NCBI GenBank assembly: GCA_002105175.1
Contig: MCGE01000032.1
Span: 411,557 to 475,556, forward strand
From: Absidia repens
Lineage: Eukaryota > Mucoromycota > Mucoromycetes > Mucorales > Cunninghamellaceae
Reading direction: 5' to 3'
DNA: 64,000 nt
Shown here: positions 11,366-21,178 of the stretch, one piece after another
Position numbering within the stretch: the first letter of the stretch is position 1
Layout of the letters: every line of letters starts with the position of its first letter
The notes under the pieces: model-generated
What the model was told of the DNA's origin: nothing
What the model saw: only the letters and a program-made list of their open reading frames with translations
The model's database searches: none
Translations under genes and position numbers: made by a program

Positions 11366-13659
11366 TTAATAAATACGGAACCCTTCTGGATGCTGGTCCA
11401 TGTGACATGCCAGACTGGGATAAATTTTATGACGTTTGTAATCAGAGCAGAATCGATACTGAATCCATACATTTTTCTCCCACGAGCCCACAAGTTGAAG
11501 ATTCGACCTCAACTTTCCATTATTGCTAAGATCGTTGTCATCGTGGTCGTCAAATGTAATGTCGTCATCATTGTCCTGGTAGCCGCCACGCTGATGCTCG
11601 CTCATAAAAAGGGGAATCGACACTGCATCCAATGTATCCTTGGTCGGATCAAGTCCTACGTCTTTCCAAAACTTGTTTGTCGCGTCACCACGACCACCAC
11701 TGATTTCATCATAAAAGGACCGTTCGACAGATCGTCGCGGGCACTGAATATAATAGGATTTAGGACAAAGCCAGAGCACATCCAAATGACTATCACCATC
11801 ATCACGCGTCAGGCGCACACAGTCAGGGTTATCATAATCAAAATTGGAGTCATCATATTCATTTATGAGCTTGAGGAGACCCGGTTTGATAGTTTTCAGT
11901 TGAGTGGCAAACGTAGGTAAAAGAGCTATCGTTTTCGAGGTGATTGGATTCTGTGCACAAAACAACAAATTCAATTTATCCTTCGTATCCAGCCATTTCA
12001 ACAATCGGAGTCGTACAGAAAGCATATCAGAAATCCCCAATCCCGAAACGCTGTGTTTGTCCTTGAGATAGTGCTTGTATTTGGATGCCAAGGGAATAAT
12101 AGAATAAAACCTGTCTTCGTTTCTACTTGCCCTGGACTGCAGAATCAATTCAAGGTCTGTTCGTGAGGTGATTTGACGTCGCATGCTGTCATAGAATTCA
12201 TTTGTCAATTCAACCATCTGGCTCTTGTAGTCCTTGCGATGGTGTTTCTGCTGCATCTGAAGAAATATAGGATCGTCACTAAGGCCACTTAGGTAAACAG
12301 GTGTCGACTTTTTTTGCTGATCAAAATTGTATTCAAAAAATGGATACCCATTTAATGCTGGGGAGCTGAGTTGATTGTACCAGAATTTTAATGTCCCATT
12401 TTTTCTTCTTGCAAGATGGTATTCACTGACCACCCATGTACGATTAGACCAGTCTACCATGATGGATTGCAGAAATTTCATCGATTGGGTAATCTCGGTT
12501 TTGCGTTGCTCAAGTTGTCGTTGCCAGTCTAAACGTTGTCTTTGCCATTCCAAACGTTGGAGTTCAACCATCAGACGGTATTGCAGTTGATCGCCATGTT
12601 CAGCTTTGTCTTCAGAAGAACGTTTATGCATCAGTGTCATCATTTGTTGAATAATGCAAGGGTTATCGTCATTTCGATCATTGCTTTGGCTGCTGGTGGT
12701 GATGGTATTATTAGAGTTCATAAAATCCTGACGGTACAAATCCAATTTCGGCATACCTAAACTATCCATCCATGTATTATCCATTTCGTCCAGGGATTGT
12801 TGTGCACCAGGGGATTTGGCCAATAAATAATACAAATAGCGATCATACTTTTTTACCAAATTCATGGCATCACGATTGGCAGAGGTGGTAGCTGAGATAT
12901 GAGCGGAATGTAAATCAGGAACAGCGATAACGGCATCGGCTCGAAGGTAAATTTCGTTCATGTGATAAATGGTCGCTTTTCGTTTTTCAACATTTTCTTG
13001 ATCCACACAAAGGGCATCTACCCACACGTATTCGATATGTTGCAAATTAGGTTCATGTTGCATGGCTTCACACAGCTTGAAGAAATCATCGAGTTGGAAG
13101 GAGACAATGCGTGCATGGTAATCATCTGTTGCTGCCACGATTTGTTCATCCAATTCACCCCATCGATACGAGAGTGCCACATAAGGTGTTTCCCCATCTA
13201 GCCTCTTTTTTTCGCAATGAATGGTACGTTCCTCGGCAGTTTTTTTGATATTGACAAGAACGATACCGAAAGGTTCACCTTTTATTGTTGGAAATTGCAC
13301 CGTATTGGTGGTAGATACTGCTTCAGTGACGTCCTTGCCGATTTCCATTTCCACTACTTCATTGTAGTCCATATATTCATCATCTTCGTCTGGTATATTA
13401 ATCACAGTGAGTGGAGCATTATTTGGTACATGTACCTCCGGAGCACACGTCGTCAGACTAAATTCAACTACTTCATCTTCTAAGCTACGATCGTCAGTTT
13501 TATCTGTAGTCTCTTTGATGCCTATTTTAAAACATTCAAAAAAAAAAATGAGACGTTTTGATCTCTACTTCCTATGCGACAGTCCTGCCTCCTACCTTGT
13601 TTGCCGTCTTCCTCCTGATCAAACGTTCTAATAAATTCTTTGTCGGTTTCGGTATTCAT
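11366..13659 (-). CDS. HET-domain protein C
   Basis: Exons are 13659-13596 and 13521-11366, with a 74-bp GT-AG intron; 740 codons, 739 aa, frame intact. The first exon (MNTETDKEFIRTFDQEEDGKQ) is almost the same as in B; the linker (residues 22-110) is its own. HET motif 1 YVALSYRWGELDEQ starts at ~135, followed by EYVWVDALCVDQEN and KRKATIYHMNEIY. Two RLEWQRQ-type heptads precede SIMVDWSNRTWVVSEY. The C-terminal blocks EDRFYSIIPLASKYKH and LQLVGSWEKNVWI are present. C is close to B and D; the spacing of relic plus gene suggests that B, C and D come from repeated duplication of one unit. Probably a cytosolic incompatibility-type effector (inference). Confidence 0.9.
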
Positions 13660-13730
13660 TGTTGAGAAAAATATCAAAAAGGAAGTAGAAAAGAGGCAAA
13701 TATAAAACGACAGCTCCACTCCTTTACGCT

Positions 13731-13770
13731 GATGTGGCGCACGGTTTTTCATTTTCCATATCGTGTAACC
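13731..13770 (-). promoter_or_regulatory. conserved HET promoter box, gene C
   Basis: 'gatgtggcgcacggttttt' followed by 'tatcgtgtaacc' (plus-strand reading), 72-111 bp upstream of the gene C start. Confidence 0.6.
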
Positions 13771-14115
13771 AAGCATATCAATTTATTTTTTTTTTTTTGG
13801 GGGGAAGGGGAGGGACGAAGGCTCAGCATTCATGACCGGAGGAGGGGATACCGATCAAAAAGAACGAAATGACCCTTATTTCACACTCTTACCAACCAGG
13901 TCCGAAGAGTCAACTGTAATATATATTTTTCATTACAGTCAAGCCTTTATGATGCGGGTATGAATGGAGGTGAGAAGAAATTAATATAGAAAAGAGGTAC
14001 GGATCCCGTTGTCAAAAAGGAAAAAGGGGGTGCTTTACTGTAAAGTTCTGTTTACGTTACACTATATTGTACGTTGTAAAACATTCGTTTCAACCATTAT
14101 ATTAAGAAATTTACA

Positions 14116-14243
14116 AATTAACACCTTTTCACGTAATCATTCTTAATGAAACGGAACGTGAAGGGTAGGTAATGAGGTAGTCGAATCACTAACGCCCTTT
14201 CACGCAATCATTCTAAAAACAACAGAACGCGAAGGGTAGCTAA
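14116..14243 (-). promoter_or_regulatory. two upstream repeats, gene C
   Basis: Same pair of 'taacg..ttcacg..aatcattct..aacg.gaaggg' blocks as upstream of B, with more substitutions in the first copy. The TTCACG / CGTGAA arms are kept in copy 1; the second copy reads CACGCAAT / CGCGAAGG. Confidence 0.4.
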
Positions 14244-14464
14244 CATCTCATAAAACGGACAATTATCACCTTTATTTAGAATAGCTATTACAATTATGAT
14301 CTAAGGAATAGAACCAGCTCATTCTAATGTGTCACGTAAATGCTGCCTGCTTCTGTGTGGCATGGCAAAAATTGCCTAGTCTATATTTTTTTAAAATACG
14401 CATACTATATTCCATTCGACAATAAAAACTGAACATGACATAGACTAAGCTTAAAAAGACAAGA

Positions 14465-14660
14465 TATTTATTCAAGTATAGATATGATACTATGACAACT
14501 GGCGATAAACCAAACTAATGACGTTCCATGTTTCAAATCTAATGATGGCCTTAAAACAGATATCCATGATGACAGATTTTCCCTCTGTATAAATGTCTTG
14601 CATTTTTCAAGATGACCCTGATCTATGTTCGAACCACTAATCCAAGTTCACATCGCCTCA
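14465..14660 (-). repeat. conserved HET 3' flank, copy 5 (relic R3)
   Basis: Poly(A)-signal block 'gatatttattcaagtatag', then a diverged core 'ccatgatgacagattttccc', in the usual order. A (A)n(GA)n tract follows at about 14680-14725. Confidence 0.65.
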
Positions 14661-14676
14661 CTGAGGATTGATTGAC

Positions 14677-14708
<32 letters not shown>

Positions 14709-14814
14709 AGAGAGAGAGAGAGAAAGAAATGAAACGCATTTTTTGATTCTCAAAAAATATACCACAAACAAACTGCGTGGCGTTTAAATTGTTTCTTTTT
14801 TTTTTTTCTAGTAG

Positions 14815-15930
14815 CATGAATAAAACTAAATAAATTTAATGGAACGAAGCGCAGTAGGAAACTTGTGCCTCTGATCATCCATGGAACGCATCTTCAATGC
14901 CTCGTTGCGATTGGCATCCTTCAACGGAGTCACGGTTTTTCTCCCATGATCCGTATAACTGTAATTCCATGGTCATGAACAACAACTCTCTGCTATACTT
15001 GGTCATGACGTCTTGGTTTATAAGAATCGAAATCGATCACCGTATCCACTCGGTCCTTAAAAACGTCTACGCCTAGTTCTTGCTATAGACGAATCGATGC
15101 GCCAGTAAAAAGTGGTTTGCGGGCGTCTACAACGGTACAGTCAAGGACAAAACCAGTACAAACGAGCACGCAGACCACCACAACCGTTGCTGCTATTAGT
15201 ACATTGGTTGTCAGCAGCATCGTCTGGAGTCTTGTTCGATGCTGATATCAAAATGGCAGTATAACTCGTATCGAGTGAGAAAACTCTGCAGATCGGATTG
15301 AATGGCTTTTAAAATGTACGGCAATCGTGGGCAACAGGGGGGGACGGCACCAACGACGTTTGAGTGACGTTGGCAGTATAATAACACAGATCGATCCTTG
15401 TTATCGATCCATTCCGTCAATTTGAGTCGCTCGGAAATCGTATCCGACATCCCCAACGACAAGAGACTATACCTGTCCTTGATATACTGTATGAGTTTGG
15501 TGGTCAGAGGGACGATGGCAAGGAAACCTGTCTTCGTTCAACTTTATTGGCTTTTGTATGTAACATCATTTCAATCACCGACCGTTTGGTCATACGGCGA
15601 CGCATGCTGGTATGAAAGTCACTGGGCAAATCAATCATCTGCATCGTATGACGAATGTTTGTTCTCCAGGTAGAGGGAGATAAATAAAGAAGCTCTGATA
15701 TTCCTGGACGGTTGTTGCCTTCGTTATTCTTCCTGTTTTTTGAAGTTCAAATTCAAAAAAAAAAAATCGTTGACCATTCAGTTCAGGACAACTGAGTTGA
15801 TTGTACCAGAATTTCCAATTCGCCAGTTTTTGCGTTTGGTGATATGGTATTCACTGATCACTCATACACGATTCGACCCATCTATCATGATGGATTGAAA
15901 TAATTGAGCCTATAACTCCCATCCCCCTAT
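14815..15930 (-). pseudogene. HET relic R3
   Basis: Long decayed copy on the minus strand. The clearest frame (15462-15211) reads LGMSDTISERLKLTEWIDNK, then CCPRLPYILKAIQSDLQSFL, equivalent to LGVSDMLSVRLKLMEWSDTK and LPTFATHFKAI in intact genes. Further upstream, scraps match 'cagaatttccaattcgcc', 'gatatggtattcactgatca' and 'tatcatgatggattg', the LKFWYNQL / ISEYH / SIMEDW coding region. The N-terminal HET motifs are lost and there are several frame breaks. The membrane-protein paralogue lies just 5' of it. Confidence 0.8.
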
Positions 15931-16046
15931 CAATTCTTCCATCGTTCGAATCATAAAGCGATTTTTTTTCTATAAAACGGTGCGACTCACTTTTTGAGCC
16001 GGTTGCTGAAATTGCCAATAATCATTTTACAAAATCCATAACAAAG

Positions 16047-16049
<3 letters not shown>

Positions 16050-16078
<29 letters not shown>
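16050..16078. repeat. poly-A tract
   Basis: Run of about 28 A between relic R3 and the small membrane gene. Confidence 0.9.
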
Positions 16079-16082
<4 letters not shown>

Positions 16083-16211
16083 TGCACTTTTGCAGGCGGC
16101 CAATGACGAAATTAGAACATTGTTCATGATAGTAGAATTTTTTATGTGGTTACTTGTGGTACCTACGTTACGTAGTACCACTCGCCACACTAAAAACTTT
16201 ATTCTTCTTTT

Positions 16212-16520
16212 TTAAAGAGCAACTGATTGTTTTGATCGTCTGTAATAAGAATAAAGACTGTAAAGTAAATAAACCAAAATACAACTAACGGTGATGGCAC
16301 TTAATACCAAGCTTGCAATGGCGATTCCTTGAATATCATTATGGTACCGATCCATCTCGACGCTTACGGCTCCAGAGGCCCGTTTAATAGAACAAAGTTG
16401 CTCAGCTACTGTGACTTCAAATTTAGTCAAGTTTTTTAAACCTCGAAAAGGATAGCAGTAAGTACGTGGATCTTCAGGGTCGACAGGGAAAGGAGAGCAG
16501 TGTATAACGTCGCTCATCAT
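16212..16520 (-). CDS. small single-pass membrane protein, copy 2
   Basis: A 102-residue paralogue of the 4784-5146 gene. Shared blocks are PRTYCYPF, a QLCSI pair, IASLVL.A.TVSCIL.YLLYSL and YSYYRRSK. The membrane segment is near residues 65-90 and the tail is basic. The start is the first of two ATGs (MMSDVIHCSPF). A hydrophobic in-frame stretch (LLFISLFILIY) precedes it without its own ATG, as in copy 1. Because this hydrophobicity is kept in both copies, an unannotated signal peptide is plausible. Both genes lie directly 5' of a HET relic. A partner role with HET proteins is speculation; the family is unknown. Confidence 0.65.
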   Translation of the reverse strand: MMSDVIHCSPFPVDPEDPRTYCYPFRGLKNLTKFEVTVAEQLCSIKRASGAVSVEMDRYHNDIQGIAIASLVLSAITVSCILVYLLYSLYSYYRRSKQSVAL

Positions 16521-17733
16521 GTATATAAGTATAAACAAGGAGATGAAAAGCAACGTTTGTTATCGTTCTTGGTATTTATTATTTATGTTTCTTATTGTGA
16601 CACCAATTGCTACGGATGGCGTGAACTCAGTTGCGGTCGTTGGTTACTTACTATTTTTGGAATTATCATTGACTACTGCAGTAAATAGTAAAAGAGCTTT
16701 GACTCACAGCTAGCAGGTTTTTTTTTTCTGTTTTTTTCAAGGGAGGGGTATTGCAGAGTACCAGATAATCAGCCAGAAAATAAAAGGAATAGAACCAGCT
16801 CATTCTAATGTGCCAGGTAAAGGCTGCCTGCTTCTGCACGACATGACAAAGGTGGCAAAAATTGCCCAGGCTATATATATTTTTTAAACAAGCAAATTAT
16901 ACCACATTCAACAATAAAAACTGAACATGAGATAGACTAATTGTAAAAAGACAAGACATTTATTCAAGTATAAGTATGGTGCTATGACAATTGACGTGAA
17001 ACTAAACTAATGACGTTCCATGTTTCCAAACTAATGGTAGCCCTAAAACAGAGATCCAAAATGAAAGGGTTTTCCCATGATGTTTGTTTTGCGTTTTTTA
17101 AAACGCCCCTAATTCAAGTTCTAACACTAATCCTAGATCACCAGTACCCCAATGAGTCTTGTCATCATATCATTCAGACTATCATGAAGGAAAAAAATAA
17201 AAAGAGAAAGAAAAAGAGCGGAAAAAAAATGGGGACCAAAAAAAATAGAAAGCAAAATGCGGAGCCTGAATCATCCAGCTTTTTTTTTTTTTTTTTTTGA
17301 TGTCAAAAATTCAGGGAAATGCAAATAAAAATTAAATGGAGGGGCAATCGTCATAATTACCATTGTGCATAATTCGTTTTATCTTCCAGTGGAAAGCCAG
17401 TTGCAACCCCTACATAATCAAACTCTAACCTTTCCGACGCCTTTCAAGTAAGCTATTATTTCAGCACACACAAAAAAAAACCCATTGACGACGCGCTGAG
17501 AGTTGGACTCCAAGGGACTGCCCACCATAGTGCGAAATGGCGGAGGCTTTAATCCTATCCCATCAAAGCCAACACTTTAATAAAAGAAAAAAAAAACTGT
17601 GACACCAAATAAATCGAAAGAGTTCCAAAAGCTCCAGCGGAGCGCCAGAGCGTTTATTTTTCACAAAATTATAAGACTGAAAAAAGAGGAGTAAAAAATA
17701 TTGATGGTTCTGAATGGAACGCACCATTTGAAT
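16521..17733 (-). repeat. membrane-gene promoter and 3' flank of gene D (conserved copy 6)
   Basis: 16521-16640 holds the upstream region shared with the first membrane gene ('ggtgtcac' motif, TATA-like 'aaacataaataata' on the minus strand). 16955-17160 is the HET 3' flank with tttatt signal and 'ccaaaatgaaagggttttccc' core. 17160-17733 is the long downstream segment shared with gene C. No additional gene. Confidence 0.7.
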
Positions 17734-20024
17734 TTAATAAATACGGAACCCTTCTGGATGCTGGTCCATGCGACATGCAAGACTGGGATAAATTTTATGA
17801 CGTTTGTAATCAGAGCAGAATCGATACAGAATCCATGCATTATTCTCCCACGAGCCCACAAGTTGAAGATTCGACCTCAACTTTCCATTATTGCTAGGAT
17901 CGTTGTCATCGTGGTCGTCAAATGTAACGTCGTCATCATTATCCTGGTAGCCGCCACGCTGATGCTCGCTCATAAAAAGGGGAATCGACACTGCATCCAG
18001 CGTATCCTTGGTAGGATCAAGTCCTACGTCTTTCCAAAACTTGTTTGTCACGTCATCACGACGACCACCACCGATTTCATCATAAAAGGACCGTTCGACA
18101 GATCGTCGCGGGCACCGAATATAATAGGCTTTAGGACAAAGCCAGAGCACATTTAAATTACTATCACCGTCACCACGAGTCAGGCGCACACAGTCAGGGT
18201 TATCATAATCAAAATTGGGGTCCCGATGTTCCGTTATAAGCTGGAGGAGTCCCCGTTTGATAGTCTTCAGTTGGGTGGCAAACGTAGGTAAAAGAGCTAC
18301 CGTTTTCGAGGTAATGGGATTCTGGGCACAAAACAGCAAGTTTAATTTATCCTTAGTATCCAGCCATTTCAACAATCGGAGTCGTACAGAAAGCATATCA
18401 GAAATCCCCAAGCTAGAAACGCTGTGTTTGTCCTTGAGATAGTGCCTGTATTTAGGTGCCAAGGGAATAATAGAATAAAACCTGTCTTCGTTTCTGCTTG
18501 CCTTGGACTGCAGAATCAATTCAAGTACTGTTCGTGAGGTTAATTGACGTCGCATGCTGTCATAGAATTCATTTGTCAATTCAGCCATCTGTCTCTTGTA
18601 GTCCTTGCGATGGTGTTGCTGCAGCATCTGAAGAAATATAGGATGGTCACTATAAACAGGTTGCGGCTTTGCATAGTTATCAAAATTGTATTCAAAAAAT
18701 GGATACCCATTTAATTCGGGGCAGCTGAGTTGATTGTACCAGAATTTTAATGTCCCTCTTCTTCTTCTTGCAAGATGGTATTCACTAATCACCCATGTGC
18801 GATTGGACCAGTCTTCCATGATGGATTGCAAAAATTTCATCGATTGGGTAATCTCGGTTTTGCGCTGCTCAAGGTGTCGTTGCCATTCTAAACGTTGTCG
18901 TTGACATTCTAAACGTTGCCGTTGCCATTCCAAACGTTGGAGTTCCACCATCAGACGGTATTGCAGTTGATCGCCATGGTCAGCTTTGTCTTCAGAATAA
19001 CGTTGATGCATCAGTGTCATCATTTGTTGAATAATGCAAGGGTTATCGTCGTTTCGATCATTGCTTTGGCTGCTGGTGGTGATGGTATTATTGGAGTTCA
19101 TAAAATCCCGACGGTACAAATCCAATTTCGGCATACCTAAACTATCCATCCATGTATTATCCATTTCGTCCAGGGATTGTTGTGCACCAGGGGATTTGTC
19201 CAGTAAATAATACAAATAGCGACTGTACTTTTTTACCAAATTCATGGCATCACGATTGGCAGAGGTGGTAGCTGAGATATGAGCGGCATGTAAATCAGGA
19301 ACAGCGATAACGGCTTTGGCTTGAAGGTAAATGTGGTTCATGTGATAAATGGTCGCTTTTCGTTTTTCAACATTTTCTTGATCGACACAAAGGGCATCTA
19401 CCCACACGTATTCGATATGTTGCAAATTAGGTTCATGTTGCATGGCTTCACACAGCTTGAAGAAATCATCGAGTTGGAAGGAGACAATACGTGCATGGTA
19501 ATCATCTGTTGCTGCCACGATTTGTTCATCCAATTCCCCCCATCGATAGGAGAGTGCTACATAAGGGTCTTGTATTCTAGCCATTTTTTTTCGCAATGAA
19601 CGGTGCGTTCCTCGGCAGCTTTTTTGATATTAACAAGAACGATACCAAAGGGTTCTGCTAGTAATTCTATCGTTCTCGTTACCACTTCAACATGTGTAAG
19701 GTTTGCGTCGTTGGGATTATTCTGGCGTCTGAGACGGATGTATTCACTGTCTTCGGATTCATGACGCACTACCATATTGTCGTCCACATCTTCATTATCT
19801 TCGTCTGGTATAGTTAAGTGAAATGTTGTCCCATCCTCTGTGCGAGTCTCTAAGACCCGAAGTGTTTCTACAGTCCCTATTAAAAAATACAAAAAAAAAA
19901 AAAAATTAGACATTTTGATCTCTTTTCCTCTCCTCCTCCAATAATGGTCCTGATTCCTACCTTGTTGGTCTTCTTCCTTAGGATCAATCATTCTGCCAAT
20001 TTCTATGTCGGCGTCGCTGTTCAT
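17734..20024 (-). pseudogene. HET-domain gene D, frameshifted by one base
   Basis: Exons are 20024-19961 (MNSDADIEIGRMIDPKEEDQQ) and 19876-17734, with an 84-bp GT-AG intron. The coding length is 2207 nt, one short of a multiple of three. The frame reads ...HCEKKWLEYKTLM-stop, while the frame one base over continues PYVALSYRWGELDEQ through the rest of the HET unit to GFRIY-stop. Against C, one base is missing between the CEKKWL and PYVALSY codons (about 19575-19590). As written the product stops before the HET motif. An internal ATG near 19584 could still give a nearly complete HET domain lacking the N-terminus. D has three RLEWQRQ-type heptads, one more than B and C. A sequencing error is a real alternative. 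Confidence 0.85.
18860..18945 (-). repeat. 21-bp coding repeat (RLEWQRQ heptads) in gene D
   Basis: Three in-frame units encoding RLEWQRQ / RLECQRQ / RLEWQRH. Genes B and C have two units and gene A one, so this coding minisatellite varies in copy number between paralogues. Confidence 0.8.
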
Positions 20025-20103
20025 TGCCGCGATAATATCAAAAGAGAGTGAAAGAAAAAAAAGACGAAAGTGTAAAGAAAATGGTAGTTTCACACTTCTT
20101 TTC

Positions 20104-20142
20104 GTGATGTGGGGTACTTTGTTCTTTTCCCATGTCGTGTAA
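20104..20142 (-). promoter_or_regulatory. conserved HET promoter box, gene D
   Basis: 'gtgatgtggggtac' followed by 'catgtcgtgtaac' (plus-strand reading), 80-118 bp upstream of the gene D start. Confidence 0.6.
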
Positions 20143-20499
20143 CAAAACATGGCACTTTTTTTCGGGGGGGGGAATGCATGTACAGCTTTCAGGAGGGGAG
20201 AGATGGAGTGTCCAAAGTAAAAAATGAGCTTCGGTGTTATGTCATACTTTTCAGTTCTGAAAGGTAAACTGTAATATGTTTTTTTATTCCATTCATGACT
20301 TCAAACAGCGGCAGTAGGAAGAGGTGAAAAAATTAGAATATGGAAAGAGAAGTTACGGGCATTCTTATAAAAAGGAAACAACGAGTACTGTAGAGTTCTG
20401 GATGTATCACGCGTTATCATATTAGTTTTAGCAACTTCGTAGAAAGGCTAGGATTGTATTCGATCCATTGACGCCTTGTGGTACAATCATATACGTAAA

Positions 20500-20502
<3 letters not shown>

Positions 20503-20560
<58 letters not shown>
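20503..20560. repeat. poly-A tract
   Basis: Uninterrupted run of about 58 A. Length may be inexact because homopolymers assemble poorly. Confidence 0.95.
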
Positions 20561-20561
<1 letters not shown>

Positions 20562-20784
20562 CAGAAGATTGTTAATGTCATCGTAACAGGAGCAAATATC
20601 ATTTTCATTCATAATAGAGTCAGTTCATTCCTAAAGTGTCAGCAGCAGCCGCCTGTTTCAGTGCGAAATGACAGAGGTGGGCAATCTTTTTCTGACAACT
20701 TTTTTTTTTTATCATGTACATATATACCCATTCACTAATAAAAACAAAGCACGAAATAGATTAAATGGTAAAATGACAAGGGGC

Positions 20785-20995
20785 TTTTTATTCAAGTGTA
20801 ATTGTAAAGGTATGACCATTATCACTAAATTGATCAAAGAAGATAGCATGGTACTAATCAAATGACAGCCTAAAACTCACGAATCCAAAATGACAAGGTA
20901 TCCCCATGAATGTTTGTCATCCAAGTTTTAAAATACCCCTAATTTACATTGTAATCACAAATCCAAGTTTCCATCACATCATTGAGGCTTCATGA
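20785..20995 (-). repeat. conserved HET 3' flank, copy 7 (gene E)
   Basis: 'tttttattcaagtg' poly(A)-signal block, then 'ccaaaatgacaaggtatcccc' and 'aaaatacccctaattta', ending about 190 bp from the gene E stop. Confidence 0.7.
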
Positions 20996-20996
20996 C

Positions 20997-20998
<2 letters not shown>

Positions 20999-21082
<84 letters not shown>
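20999..21082. repeat. poly-A tract
   Basis: About 84 uninterrupted A at the point where other 3' flank copies carry shorter A-runs. Confidence 0.95.
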
Positions 21083-21084
<2 letters not shown>

Positions 21085-21178
21085 ATTTTAAACCATTTTT
21101 TATACCACAAACAAAATTAGCGTGGTTTAAACACTTTATTATATTTTTCTACATAGCATTGATAAGTATGAATGAATT

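Larger units (their letters stand above)
20025..20780. other. upstream region of gene D
   Basis: Contains the promoter box (20104-20142), the 'ttcgatccattgacgcctt' upstream block (single copy near 20457) and a poly-A tract at about 20503-20560. No gene seen. Confidence 0.6.

Noticed and set aside
19557..19600. Short intron rescuing gene D
   Set aside because: No GT...AG pair of usable length spans the frame change, and gene C reads through the same place without an intron.
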